Origin: Actinomycetospora lutea
Lineage (GTDB): Bacteria; Actinomycetota; Actinomycetes; Mycobacteriales; Pseudonocardiaceae
Assembly: GCF_028737205.1 (NCBI RefSeq)
Contig: NZ_JAQZAL010000031.1
Location: forward strand, 1-64,000
Length of the DNA: 64,000 nucleotides
Direction: 5' to 3'
The notes beneath the pieces are model-generated. The model ran no database searches. It was not told the origin of the DNA and saw only the letters and a list, made by a program, of their open reading frames with translations. Both the position numbers and the translations under genes were made by a program. Shown one piece after another: positions 16,467 through 24,644 of the stretch. Each line of letters begins with the position of its first letter. The stretch's first letter is position 1.

Positions 16467-16899
16467 CCCGCGCCTTGCGGGTCTCCCGGTCGTTCGCCTT
16501 CTGCACGGCCTCGACGAGCTCGTCCTTGTCCATCGACGAGCGCCCCTCGACGCCGAGCTGCCGGGCCCGCTCGTAGAGGTGCTCCTTGCTCGCGTTGGCG
16601 TCCACCCCGCCGGCGGTCTCGCCGCCGGGGTCCTGCCCGCCGCTGCGCGCCCGGGAGTCGGAGGGGCCCTTCTCCTCCTTCGGCTCCCAGTGGTCGCCGA
16701 CCTTCTCGTGCGTGTGCTTGAGCGCCGCGTACGCCGTCCGGTTGGCCCGCTCACCAGCGCCGTAGGTTTCCTCCGCGGATTCCTTGGCCTCGGCGTACGT
16801 CTTGCGCGCGCTCTCGGGTGAGCGCTGCAGCGTGGACGGCAGGTCCTCGTCGTCGATGGTCGAGCTCCGCTTCGCTTCGTCTCCGGTGTCCGACGGCAT
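16459..16899 (-). CDS. ChaB-like protein with C-terminal Rho_N/SAP-like motif
   Basis: 146 residues. DEDLPSTLQRSPESARKTYA and the NRTAYAALKHTHEKVGDHW segment match the ChaB fold (YeaQ/ChaB family, cation-transport regulator name is historical). The last 45 residues (KEHLYERARQLGVEGRSSMD, then KDELVEAVQ) look like a Rho_N helix-extended-loop-helix nucleic-acid binding motif. Such two-domain proteins are common in actinobacteria and are often stress linked. Overlaps the CPBP gene by 8 bases. Confidence 0.8.
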   Translation of the reverse strand: MPSDTGDEAKRSSTIDDEDLPSTLQRSPESARKTYAEAKESAEETYGAGERANRTAYAALKHTHEKVGDHWEPKEEKGPSDSRARSGGQDPGGETAGGVDANASKEHLYERARQLGVEGRSSMDKDELVEAVQKANDRETRKARGD

Positions 16900-16916
16900 G
16901 ACCGAGAAGTACCCGG

Positions 16917-17693
16917 TCAGCCCCGCACGCCTACCTCGAGGTCCGCGACGCTCTGCACCACCTGCTGCGGGCGGTAGGGGTACCGGTCCATCTCGGCCGG
17001 GTCGGTGACGCCCGAGAGCACGAGGATCGTGTGCAGGCCGGCCTCCATGCCGGCCACCATGTCGGTGTCCATCCGGTCGCCGATCATGGCCGTCGTCTCG
17101 GAGTGCGCGCCGATCGTGTTGAGGCCCGCCCGGATCATCAGCGGGTTGGGCTTGCCGACGAAGTAGGGGTCGCGGCGCGTGGCGTGCGTGATGAGCGCGG
17201 CGACCGACCCGGCGGCGGGCAGCGTGCCCTCCGGCGAGGGTCCGGTCGCGTCGGGGTTGGTGACGATGTAGCGCGCGCCGCCCTCGATGAGCCGGATGGC
17301 CCGCGTGATGGCCTCGAACGAGTAGGTGCGGGTCTCGCCGATGACGACGTAGTCGGGATCCCGGTCGGTGAGGATGTAGCCGACGTCGTGCAGGGCGGTC
17401 GTCAGCCCGGCCTCGCCGACGACGAACGCGCTGCCGCCCGGCCGCTGGTCCTCGAGGAACTGCGCGGTCGCGAGCGCCGAGGTCCACAGGTTCTCGGCCG
17501 GGATGTCGATGCCGCTCGCGTGCAGCCGGGCCTGCAGGTCGCGCGGCGTGTAGATCGAGTTGTTGGTCAGCACGAGGAACCGCTTGCCGGCCTCGTCGAG
17601 CTTGCGGATGAACTCGTCGGCGCCCGGCAGGGCGTTCTCCTCGTGGACGAGGACCCCGTCCATGTCGATCAGGTAGCTGTCCAGTGCGGTCAT
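16917..17693 (-). CDS. HAD-superfamily subfamily IIA phosphatase (NagD-like)
   Basis: 258 residues. Motif I DMDGVLV (about 9-15), motif II LTNNSI (about 43), the C2A cap, then KPNP (about 176) and the acidic motif GDRMDTDM (about 198). NagD-type enzymes dephosphorylate sugar or nucleoside monophosphates and p-nitrophenyl phosphate. Its ATG overlaps the TGA of the dienelactone hydrolase gene, so the two are coupled. Confidence 0.88.
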   Translation of the reverse strand: MTALDSYLIDMDGVLVHEENALPGADEFIRKLDEAGKRFLVLTNNSIYTPRDLQARLHASGIDIPAENLWTSALATAQFLEDQRPGGSAFVVGEAGLTTALHDVGYILTDRDPDYVVIGETRTYSFEAITRAIRLIEGGARYIVTNPDATGPSPEGTLPAAGSVAALITHATRRDPYFVGKPNPLMIRAGLNTIGAHSETTAMIGDRMDTDMVAGMEAGLHTILVLSGVTDPAEMDRYPYRPQQVVQSVADLEVGVRG

Positions 17694-18397
17694 GCCACGT
17701 CCTCGCGCAGGTGGGTGTCGAAGAACCGCAGGATGCGCCCCCACGCGTCCTCCGCCGACTCCCGGTGCAGGCCGAGCCCGAGCACGGCGAGCGGCGCCGG
17801 CATGGGCTCGAGGAAGCTGTGGTTGGCGTCGGGGTAGGTGTGCACGTCGTGCTCGACACCCAGCGCGGTCAGGGCCGCCTCGAGGCGCTCGGGGTGCCCG
17901 CGCAGCGACGGGTCCCTGCCCCCGAAGCTCGCGACCACCGGGCAGATGCCGGCGAGCGCGCGCTCGGCGTCCTCGGGGACACGGCCGTAGTTGGGGGCCG
18001 CGGCGGCGTAGTCGTGGCGCGCCGCGGAGATCAGCGCGAAGCCGCCGCCCTGGCAGAAGCCGATGACGCCGACCCGCCCGGTGCAGTCGTCGCGGCCGGC
18101 GAGCCAGCCACGCGCGGCCTCGATGTCGTCGAACACCGGGCCGGTGCCGGTGGTCATCGATCTCATCGTGGCGGCGATGCACTTCGGGCCCCCGCCGCGC
18201 GCGGTGTAGAGCGCGGGCGCCACGGCCAGGTAGCCCGCCGCGGCCAGGCGCTCGGTGTGGTCGCGCAGGGTTCCGCGCAGGCCGAAGGCGTCCTGCAGGA
18301 CGACCACGCCCGGGAACGGGCCCTCACCGACGGGCGGCACCGCGAGGAACGCGGACTGGTGGCTGCCCGCGGACGCGGGGATGTGCAGGTCGGGCAC
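17690..18397 (-). CDS. dienelactone hydrolase family protein
   Basis: 235 residues, alpha/beta hydrolase. Cys nucleophile in GVIGFCQGGGFAL (about 112), Asp in FGGRDPSL (about 158), His in DANHSFLEP (about 190): the Cys-Asp-His triad of dienelactone hydrolases. Hydrolyses lactones or esters; the true substrate is unknown. GTG start. Divergent from the enoyl-CoA hydratase gene 87 bases away. Confidence 0.85.
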   Translation of the reverse strand: MPDLHIPASAGSHQSAFLAVPPVGEGPFPGVVVLQDAFGLRGTLRDHTERLAAAGYLAVAPALYTARGGGPKCIAATMRSMTTGTGPVFDDIEAARGWLAGRDDCTGRVGVIGFCQGGGFALISAARHDYAAAAPNYGRVPEDAERALAGICPVVASFGGRDPSLRGHPERLEAALTALGVEHDVHTYPDANHSFLEPMPAPLAVLGLGLHRESAEDAWGRILRFFDTHLREDVA

Positions 18398-18484
18398 GTC
18401 GACGGTCCTCGATCATCTCGGCCGGTGCTGGGCGGCCCGAGCGTGGCAGCATCCCTCGAGCCGTGCGCGACGAGGGGAGTGGCC

Positions 18485-19258
18485 GTGGGTGACCCCGAAC
18501 GGATCCGGGTGGAGCAGGAGGCCGGCGTGTGCCGGCTGGTCCTCTCGAGCCCCGAGCGCCACAACGCGGTCGACCACGCGTTCGGGCGGCAGTTCCGCGC
18601 GGCGCTCACCGGGCCCGCGACCGAGGCACGCTGCGTGGAGATCGTCGCCGAGGGCGCGAACTTCTGCGTCGGCGGCGACATCTCGGGCTTCGCCGCCGAA
18701 CCCGACCGGAGCCTCTCCGAGCTGGCGGACGCGATCCACGCCGGCGAGCGCGCCCTGCTGGACCTCGCGGCGCCGGTCGTCGTCGCGGTCAACGGCTGGG
18801 CGGCCGGCATCGGGCTGTCGCTGGCGCTGTGCGGGGACGTCATCCTGCTCGGCGAGGGCGCCCGGCTCCGGCCGGCCTACACCGCGATCGGGCTGACCCC
18901 CGACGGCGGCATGACCGCCACGCTGCCGGCAGCGGTCGGGCGCGCGCGGGCGATGGAGCTGTTCCTCACCAACCGCCCGATGGGCGCCGCCGAGGCGCTC
19001 GGCGCCGGGCTCGCGTCCCGGGTCGTCGACGACGACGCCCTGCGCCTCGCGGCCGACGGCGTCGCCGAGCAGATCGCCGCGGGGCCGCCCGCCGCGCTCG
19101 CGGCCACCAAGCGGCTCGTCCGGCAGGCCGGCGGGGTGCTCAGCGACGCCCACCTCGACGCCGAGGCCGCGAGCATCGGCGAGCGCGGGTCCTCCCCCGA
19201 GGGCCGCGAGGGCATCGCGGCGTTCCTGGAGAAGCGGGCGCCGGTCTGGCCGGTGTGA
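18485..19258 (+). CDS. enoyl-CoA hydratase/isomerase family protein
   Basis: 257 residues. GTG 18485 follows GAGGGGAG by five bases (GTG 18479 is an alternative). Crotonase fold: NFCVGGDISGF forms the first oxyanion strand, GWAAGIGLSLALCGDVILL the second, TPDGGMTATLPAAVG follows. The usual Glu of hydratases (second catalytic position) is replaced by Asp-Gly (TPDGG), so isomerase or another crotonase activity is possible. Confidence 0.85.
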   Translation: MGDPERIRVEQEAGVCRLVLSSPERHNAVDHAFGRQFRAALTGPATEARCVEIVAEGANFCVGGDISGFAAEPDRSLSELADAIHAGERALLDLAAPVVVAVNGWAAGIGLSLALCGDVILLGEGARLRPAYTAIGLTPDGGMTATLPAAVGRARAMELFLTNRPMGAAEALGAGLASRVVDDDALRLAADGVAEQIAAGPPAALAATKRLVRQAGGVLSDAHLDAEAASIGERGSSPEGREGIAAFLEKRAPVWPV

Positions 19259-19305
19259 GCGACGAGGTGGGTCCGGCGGCCGTGCGCGCGGGTACGCCCG
19301 GTCGT

Positions 19306-19722
19306 ATGGACATCAAGTACACCGCCGAGGCCGTCTCGTCCGGCGACGCCCGCAACGGGCACGTCCGCAGCTCGGACGGCGTCATCGACCAGGCCATGAC
19401 CATGCCGAAGGAGCTCGGCGGCCCGGGCGGGGGCACGAACCCCGAGCAGCTCTTCGCCGCCGGGTACGCCGCGTGCTTCCACCAGGCGCTCAAGCTCGCG
19501 GGCGGGCAGTCCGACGTCGACGTGGACTCGACGAGCGTCGAGGCCCGGGTCGGCATCGGCCCGGACGCCGGGAGCTTCGGGCTCCAGGTGTGGATCACCG
19601 CGACGGTCCCCGGCACCGACCAGGAGACCGCCGACCGTCTCGTCGCCCGCGCGCACGAGCTCTGCCCGTACTCGAAGGCGACCCGCGACAACATCGGCGT
19701 GGAGGTCACCGCCAAGGTGTGA
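19306..19722 (+). CDS. ohr: organic hydroperoxide resistance protein (Ohr/OsmC)
   Basis: 138 residues, normal Ohr length. The two redox cysteines are in YAACFHQAL (about 65) and HELCPYSKAT (about 125), with the conserved NPEQLFAAGYAACF segment. Ohr reduces organic and lipid hydroperoxides via a lipoylated partner. No OhrR regulator is adjacent. Confidence 0.9.
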   Translation: MDIKYTAEAVSSGDARNGHVRSSDGVIDQAMTMPKELGGPGGGTNPEQLFAAGYAACFHQALKLAGGQSDVDVDSTSVEARVGIGPDAGSFGLQVWITATVPGTDQETADRLVARAHELCPYSKATRDNIGVEVTAKV

Positions 19723-19724
19723 GG

Positions 19725-20693
19725 GTGCGTCTCCCCCTCTCCCTGCGTGTCGTGGGCGCCGCCCGCCGCCGTCTCGGCGGGTCGGTGGCCCACCTCGACC
19801 CCGCGGACGTCCCCGCCGCCCGGGCCGCCGTGCTGCGCCTGCAGCACGGTGCGCTCGGCCGGGCGGTCATCGGCACCCCGCCGCGCGACGTCGTCGTCGA
19901 GGAGACGGTGCTGCCGACGCCCGCGGTACTCGGCGGGCTCGGGATCCGGGTCTACCGGCCGCCGTCGTGCGACGCGCCCGCCCCGGTGGCCGTCAACTTC
20001 CACGGCGGCGGGTTCGTGCAGGGTGACCTCGACCAGTCCGAGTGGTTCTGCGCCCACGTGGCGCGCGCGGCGTCGGCGGTCGTCGTGTCGGTCGACTACC
20101 GGCTCGCCCCCGAGCACCGGTTCCCCGTCCCCGCGCAGGACTGCTACGACGCCGTCGCCGCGCTGGCCGCCGACCCCGGACGCTTCGGGATCGACCCGGC
20201 CCGGCTCGCGGTGATGGGCGACAGCGCCGGCGGCAACCTCGCCACCGTGGTGTGCCTCATGGCCCGCGACCGGCGCCGCGAGGGCCTCGACGCGCCGGCG
20301 ATCGCCGCCCAGGCCCTCGTCTATCCCGGCGTGGAGATGGTGGACGTGCTGCCCTCGGAGCGCGAGATCCCGGTCGCCCCGATCCTGTCGGCCGCCGACA
20401 TCCGCGGCTTCCACGCGCTCTACCTCGGCGACGCCGACGGGCGCCACCCCTACGCCTCGCCGCTGCGCGCCGACCTCTCGGGGCTCCCACCGGCGCTCGT
20501 GCAGACCGCCGACCACGACCCGCTGCGCGACCACGGCGAACGCTACGTCTCCGCGCTCGACGCCGCCGACGTGCCGGTGCGCCACACCCGCTACCTCGGC
20601 GCCGCCCACGGCTACGTCGCCACGGCCGGGCTGACCCCGCGCACCTCGCGCCAGGCGGTCGCGGAGATCGCGGCGTTCCTCCGCGCCATGTGA
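19725..20693 (+). CDS. alpha/beta hydrolase, HSL-family esterase
   Basis: 322 residues from GTG 19725. NFHGGGFVQGD oxyanion loop (about 92), SVDYRLAPEHRFPVP, GDSAGGN with the nucleophilic Ser (about 167), Asp in TADHDPLRDHG (about 262) and His in GAAHGYV (about 292). A hormone-sensitive-lipase-type carboxylesterase. The TGA lies inside palindromic element copy 2. Confidence 0.88.
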   Translation: MRLPLSLRVVGAARRRLGGSVAHLDPADVPAARAAVLRLQHGALGRAVIGTPPRDVVVEETVLPTPAVLGGLGIRVYRPPSCDAPAPVAVNFHGGGFVQGDLDQSEWFCAHVARAASAVVVSVDYRLAPEHRFPVPAQDCYDAVAALAADPGRFGIDPARLAVMGDSAGGNLATVVCLMARDRRREGLDAPAIAAQALVYPGVEMVDVLPSEREIPVAPILSAADIRGFHALYLGDADGRHPYASPLRADLSGLPPALVQTADHDPLRDHGERYVSALDAADVPVRHTRYLGAAHGYVATAGLTPRTSRQAVAEIAAFLRAM

Positions 20694-20726
20694 GCGTCCC
20701 GGGCCACAGCCCCGAAGTCCGCTCAC
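20690..20726. repeat. palindromic element, family A copy 2 (degenerate)
   Basis: 37 bases from GTGAGCGTCCCGGGCC to the right arm GGACTTCGGGGC-complement ending GCTCAC. The arms match less well than in other copies. It contains the stop codon of the esterase gene and lies upstream of a same-strand gene. Confidence 0.6.
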
Positions 20727-20750
20727 GTGGCGGGGCTACCGTGGAGGCCC

Positions 20751-21428
20751 GTGGCCCCCGACCGAGCGACGCCGGCGCGTGCCGTGCTGCTCGGTACCTG
20801 CGCCGCGGTCCTCGGCGTCGCCGCGCACGGGGAGGCCGGCGGCACCGTCGCGGCCACCCCGGGGGCGCTCGCCGTGGGCGTCGTGGTCACCGTCGCCACG
20901 GCGGTGGTCGGGGCGCGACCCCGCCCCGCCGCGCTCCTCGCCGCGGTCCTCGCCGCCGGCCAGGTCGCCCTGCACCTCGCACTGTCGCCGGGCGCCCACG
21001 ACCACCACGCCGGGCACGCGGCCCCGGACACCCACGGCCCGGGGATGCTCGCCGCGCACCTGGCGGTCGCCGTGCTCGTCGCCGGCGGCCTCGCCCGCGC
21101 CGACCGCGCGCTCGCCCGCGCCGCGTGCCGACGCGTCCGGCACGCCGTCGGCACCTGGGCCCGCCTGCTCGCCGGCCCGCCCCCGCCCGCCGCGCCGAGC
21201 CCGGTCGCGCCGGCCCGCCCGGCCGGCGCCGCCCGGCAGCGCCACGCCGCCGTCACCCTCCACCCGCGTCGGGGTCCCCCGTCGCCGCGCCCCACCGCGA
21301 CGACACCCCGACACGGAAGGACCTCCCCATGCCCGGATCGCGGACCCCGTCCGCCCGCACCCGCCACCCCGGCCCACTCACCGGACCACTCACCGGCCCC
21401 CTCACCGGCCCGCTCGCTGCCCTGCTGA
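20751..21428 (+). CDS. His-rich polytopic membrane protein next to copC
   Basis: 225 residues from GTG 20751 after GTGGAGG. Four hydrophobic segments (ARAVLLGTCAAVLGVAAHG, LAVGVVVTVATAVVG, AALLAAVLAAGQVALHLALS, MLAAHLAVAVLVAGGLA) with a His-rich loop AHDHHAGHAAPDTHG between the third and fourth, a likely metal-binding face. The last ~33 codons overlap copC in another frame and look like shadow, so the true C-terminus may be shorter. A copper role is inferred from the neighbour. Confidence 0.65.
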   Translation: MAPDRATPARAVLLGTCAAVLGVAAHGEAGGTVAATPGALAVGVVVTVATAVVGARPRPAALLAAVLAAGQVALHLALSPGAHDHHAGHAAPDTHGPGMLAAHLAVAVLVAGGLARADRALARAACRRVRHAVGTWARLLAGPPPPAAPSPVAPARPAGAARQRHAAVTLHPRRGPPSPRPTATTPRHGRTSPCPDRGPRPPAPATPAHSPDHSPAPSPARSLPC

Positions 21429-21988
21429 CGGGCCTGCTCGCCGTCGCGGCCCTGCTGCTCACGGCCGGCACGGCCAGCGCGCACGACGTCGTCACCGGCA
21501 GCGACCCGGCCGACGGCTCCACCGTCGCGACGGCACCGACGCAGGTGTCGGTGACCTTCAGCGACGAGCCCCAGGGCCAGCTGTCCACGCTGACCGTGGT
21601 GGGCCCCGACGGCACCCACCACGAGCAGGGCCAGGCCACGACGCAGGGCAGCGTCGTCTCGGTGCCCGTGGGCCCGCTGCCGCAGGCCGGTGCCTACGAG
21701 ATCGGCTACCGGATCATCTCGAGCGACGGCCACCCGACGACCGGGTCGGTCTCGTTCGAGCTGACGACGCCGTCGTCCCCGGCCGGGACCGCGGCCGCGC
21801 CGCCGGGGAGCCCGTCGTCGCCGGCGGACCACTCGGGCCACGGCGCCGCGCCCACCGCCCCGCCGTCACCGGCCGCCGCGGCCGGGCCCGACGGCGCGAG
21901 CAGCGGCGTGCCCGCCTGGGTGTTCGTCGTGATCGCGGTGGTCGTCGTCGGCGGAGCGGTCGCGCTCGTGCTGCGCCGCCGCGCCTAG
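21329..21988 (+). CDS. copC: copper resistance protein CopC/YobA family
   Basis: 219 residues; ATG after GGAAGGACC. A signal peptide ends ASA before HDVVTGSDPADGSTV, so the mature N-terminus starts with the copper-ligand His. The CopC beta-sandwich follows (VSVTFSDEPQG, GYRIISSDGHPTTGSVSFEL with the second His), then a Pro/Ser/Ala/His linker, one membrane helix (VPAWVFVVIAVVVVGGAVAL) and RRRA. Periplasm-facing copper binding. The signal region contains four 12-bp DNA repeats encoding TGPL. Confidence 0.88.
   Translation: MPGSRTPSARTRHPGPLTGPLTGPLTGPLAALLTGLLAVAALLLTAGTASAHDVVTGSDPADGSTVATAPTQVSVTFSDEPQGQLSTLTVVGPDGTHHEQGQATTQGSVVSVPVGPLPQAGAYEIGYRIISSDGHPTTGSVSFELTTPSSPAGTAAAPPGSPSSPADHSGHGAAPTAPPSPAAAAGPDGASSGVPAWVFVVIAVVVVGGAVALVLRRRA
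21371..21418 (+). repeat. four 12-bp tandem repeats in the CopC signal peptide
   Basis: Units such as GGCCCACTCACC, GGACCACTCACC, GGCCCCCTCACC and a diverged fourth encode GPLT three times and GPLA, immediately before the hydrophobic core. In-frame slippage would change signal-peptide length without breaking the gene. Confidence 0.7.
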
Positions 21989-22022
21989 AGGGGCCCGGCC
22001 GAGAGAGGTCGGGAAGCCGGAC

Positions 22023-22057
22023 GGGCGAGGGGCACCCCCCTCGGATGCCCCTCGCCC
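22023..22057. terminator. bidirectional hairpin terminator
   Basis: GGGCGAGGGGCA pairs perfectly with TGCCCCTCGCCC across an 11-base C-rich loop. It lies between the convergent copC and L,D-transpeptidase genes. Confidence 0.75.
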
Positions 22058-22090
22058 GCCGCGCCCGGCCACGGTCGCCCGGTCCGGCCG

Positions 22091-22594
22091 CTACTCGACG
22101 ATCTGGACCCGGTCGTTCGGGTCGAGGTGCTCGAAGAAGCGCTTCGCGTCGTCCGGGCCGAGGCGCACGCACCCCGCCGACTGGCGGTCGGTGCTGCCGC
22201 CGTGGAACGCCCGGCCCTCGTTGTCGAAGAACACCGCGTACGGCATGGGCGAGCCCTCGTACTCCTGGCTCACGTGGTGGCGTTCCTTGCGCTGGATGAT
22301 GTAGTCGCCGGGCGGGGTCTCGTGGCCCTCGGCCCCGTGGCTGTTCGTCACCGGGCCGTAGACGACGGTGCCCTGGCCGTCGAGCAGCCACGCGCGGTTC
22401 TCCGAGAGGTCGACGCACGCCTTGATCCGCGCGTCGGTGCACGACGTGCCGTCGACGCCGCCGGCGTTCCCCGCCGGCGCGGCGAGCGCGACCCCGCCCA
22501 GCTGGAGCGCCCCGAGACCGATCGTGGCCATCGAGACCGCGATCCGACCGGTCGGCACCCCGCGCTGCGCCCCCCTGCGATGCCTGCCCGCCAT
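22091..22594 (-). CDS. L,D-transpeptidase (YkuD family)
   Basis: 167 residues from ATG 22594. Signal sequence (RIAVSMATIGLGALQLGGVALA), then a single YkuD domain: LSENRAWLLDGQGTVVYGPV, TPPGDYII, and the catalytic HGGSTDRQSAGCVRLG motif with His and Cys. Forms 3-3 peptidoglycan cross-links or anchors in the wall. Short, with no extra wall-binding domain visible. Confidence 0.88.
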   Translation of the reverse strand: MAGRHRRGAQRGVPTGRIAVSMATIGLGALQLGGVALAAPAGNAGGVDGTSCTDARIKACVDLSENRAWLLDGQGTVVYGPVTNSHGAEGHETPPGDYIIQRKERHHVSQEYEGSPMPYAVFFDNEGRAFHGGSTDRQSAGCVRLGPDDAKRFFEHLDPNDRVQIVE

Positions 22595-22782
22595 GCCGTC
22601 CTGCCCCTCGCTCGCGTCCCGCGGCTCCCACACCGCGTGATCCGACCGGCACAACGAGGCAGTGACGACGGGGTCACGCACGGTTCACGGTGGTCAGCAG
22701 CACGTCACCGGAACCGGTTCGGCCCACAACCTCAGTGGGTCTGGAGCGTCATGCGCACAGCGCGTCCGAGAGGACGGACCCG

Positions 22783-23307
22783 TCACCCACTCGTTTCGCC
22801 CGCCCGGGCGAAGGCGTCGTAGACCTCGTCGCTGAACAGGACGAACCGTGCCTCGCGCACCGCACTCTCGGTGTTCCGCACGGTGGTGACCGCGATGCGC
22901 GCCGCGTCGTCGAGCGGCCACCCGTACACGCCCGCCGACACCGCGGGGAACGCCACGGTCCGCGCGCCGACCTCGTCGGCGACCCGCAGCGACTCGCGGT
23001 AGGCCGAGGCCAGCAGCTCCGAGCGGTCCTGCGACCTCGCGTACACGGGGCCGACGGTGTGGATCACCCACTGCGCCGGGAGCTCCCCGGCCGTGGTCGC
23101 CACCGCCTGCCCGGTCGGCAGGCCGTCGGGCAGCGTGGTGCGCCGCAGCTCCCGGCAGGCCTCGAGGATCGCCGGCCCGCCCGCGCGGTGGATCGCCCCG
23201 TCGACGCCCCCGCCGCCGAGCAGCCCGGAGTTCGCGGCGTTGACGACCGCGTCGACCTCGGCCTTCGTGATGTCGCCGCGGTGCAGGGTGATCTCCGGCG
23301 AGCTCAT
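22783..23307 (-). CDS. macrodomain protein (O-acetyl-ADP-ribose deacetylase-like)
   Basis: 174 residues, one macrodomain. ADP-ribose site residues: GDITKAEVDAVVNAANSGLL (Asp and Asn-Asn), GGGGVDGAIHRAGG (Gly-rich loop), IHTVGPVY and FPAVSAGVYGWP. Probably removes ADP-ribose or acetyl groups from ADP-ribose adducts. ATG 23307 faces the divergent SRPBCC gene. Confidence 0.88.
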   Translation of the reverse strand: MSSPEITLHRGDITKAEVDAVVNAANSGLLGGGGVDGAIHRAGGPAILEACRELRRTTLPDGLPTGQAVATTAGELPAQWVIHTVGPVYARSQDRSELLASAYRESLRVADEVGARTVAFPAVSAGVYGWPLDDAARIAVTTVRNTESAVREARFVLFSDEVYDAFARAGETSG

Positions 23308-23364
23308 GGGCGTCGAGTACCCCGCGCGCGGGCCGCCCACGACCACCCCTGGGACGATCGCGCG

Positions 23365-23814
23365 GTGAGCGACACGCGCATCTCGGTGACCGACACCCTC
23401 GACGCCCCGGTCGAGCGGGTCTTCGCCCTCCTCGCCGACCCCGACCGGCACCCCGACCTCGACGGCAGCGGCACGGTCCATGCCTCGCACACCCACCTGG
23501 CGATCACCGAGGTCGGCGACGTGTTCGTCATGGAGATGGACCACCCCGACCGCGGCCGCTACCGGGTCGAGAACCACGTGGTGCGCTACGAGCCCGACCG
23601 CGCGCTGGCCTGGATGCCCGCGCGGGTCGGCGCGACGCCCTCGGGGCACGTGTGGGGCTGGGAGCTCGAGCCCGACGGCGACGACCGCACCGTCGTGACG
23701 CACTACCACGACTGGGCGGAGCTGACCGATCCCGAACTGCTGGCGCGCATCCGTGAGGTCACGCCGGACGAGATGCGGATGACGATCGGGAACCTGGCCG
23801 AGGCGCTGGCCTGA
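23365..23814 (+). CDS. SRPBCC (START/Bet v1-like) domain protein
   Basis: 149 residues. Helix-grip fold pattern: ISVTDTLDAPVERVFALLAD at the start, a beta-rich centre (VMEMDHPDRGRYRVENHV, WGWELEPDGDDRTVVTHYHD) and a long C-terminal helix (PDEMRMTIGNLAEAL). Binds a hydrophobic small ligand; function unknown. GTG start without a clear ribosome site. Confidence 0.8.
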   Translation: MSDTRISVTDTLDAPVERVFALLADPDRHPDLDGSGTVHASHTHLAITEVGDVFVMEMDHPDRGRYRVENHVVRYEPDRALAWMPARVGATPSGHVWGWELEPDGDDRTVVTHYHDWAELTDPELLARIREVTPDEMRMTIGNLAEALA

Positions 23815-23832
23815 GCCGAGGGCATCGACGCT

Positions 23833-23853
23833 CCCGCGGATTCGCTCCGCGGG
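23833..23853. terminator. hairpin between convergent genes
   Basis: CCCGCGGA-TTCGC-TCCGCGGG, an 8-bp perfect stem with 5-base loop, downstream of the SRPBCC gene and facing the pseudouridine synthase gene. The rest of 23815-23936 has further GC-rich dyads and no gene. Confidence 0.55.
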
Positions 23854-23936
23854 TCGAAGCGTTCTCGTCAGGACGACGGCCGGAGGGCCGAGCGGTCGGG
23901 AGCGACCGGCCCGGGTCGTCCGCATGTCCCACGGCG

Positions 23937-24644
23937 TCAGGACGTCGCAGGCCCCAGCGCGTCGAAGTCCTCGCGCGGCGGGGCCTCGAGGTCGTGCCGC
24001 ACGCCGTCGGGGCCGGTGAACCCGAGACGCCAGGCGTGCAGGCCCGTGCGCGTCGCGGGGTTCTTGGTGAACAGCGGGTCGCCGACGAGCGCGTGGCCGA
24101 TCCAGGCGAGGTGCACGCGGATCTGGTGGCGGCGCCCGGTCGTCGGGGTCACCGCCAGCAGCGTCCGGTCGTCGCCGGCGCGCAGGACCTCGAACGTCGT
24201 CGTCGACGGGTAGACCTCGCCGGCCAGGACGGCGTCGTCGGGCACCGACCACACGCCGTCGGTGCAGGTGATCGCCTCGCGCGGGGCCGCGATGCGCACC
24301 CGGTTCTTGCGGCCCACCGACAGCGGGAGCTCGATCGTGCCGCGCTCGGGCAGCCCGGTCCCGGTCGCGACGGCGAGGTAGGTCTTGGCGACGGAGCGGT
24401 CGGCGAACTGGCGGGTGAGGTCGCCGTGCGCCTCGAGGCGGCGGGCGAACAGCACGATCCCCGAGGTCACCTTGTCGATGCGGTGCGCGGGCCAGAGCGT
24501 CTCGCCGGCGTCGCGGGCCAGGCGGACGAGGTCGGTGTCGTGGCGCTCGCCCATCACCGACCAGCCCGCCGGCTTGTCGAGGACGAGCAGGTCCTCGTCG
24601 CGCAGCAGCTCGCGGCCCGCGCGCACCTCGTCCCAGGTGCTCAC
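23937..24644 (-). CDS. RluA-family pseudouridine synthase
   Basis: 235 residues. ELLRDEDLLVLDKPAGWSVM (motif I), HRIDKVTSGIVLFAR with the catalytic Asp (motif II), SVAKTYLAVATG and TTGRRHQIRVHLAWIGHALVGD (motif III). No S4 domain. Converts uridines in rRNA or tRNA to pseudouridine; the exact site is not predictable. Its GTG overlaps the TGA of the isochorismate synthase gene (GTGA). Confidence 0.88.
   Translation of the reverse strand: MSTWDEVRAGRELLRDEDLLVLDKPAGWSVMGERHDTDLVRLARDAGETLWPAHRIDKVTSGIVLFARRLEAHGDLTRQFADRSVAKTYLAVATGTGLPERGTIELPLSVGRKNRVRIAAPREAITCTDGVWSVPDDAVLAGEVYPSTTTFEVLRAGDDRTLLAVTPTTGRRHQIRVHLAWIGHALVGDPLFTKNPATRTGLHAWRLGFTGPDGVRHDLEAPPREDFDALGPATS

Noticed and set aside
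16459-16899. ChaB-like protein as a cation-transport regulator
   Set aside because: Only the fold is supported; the cation-transport name is historical and there is no transporter beside it.
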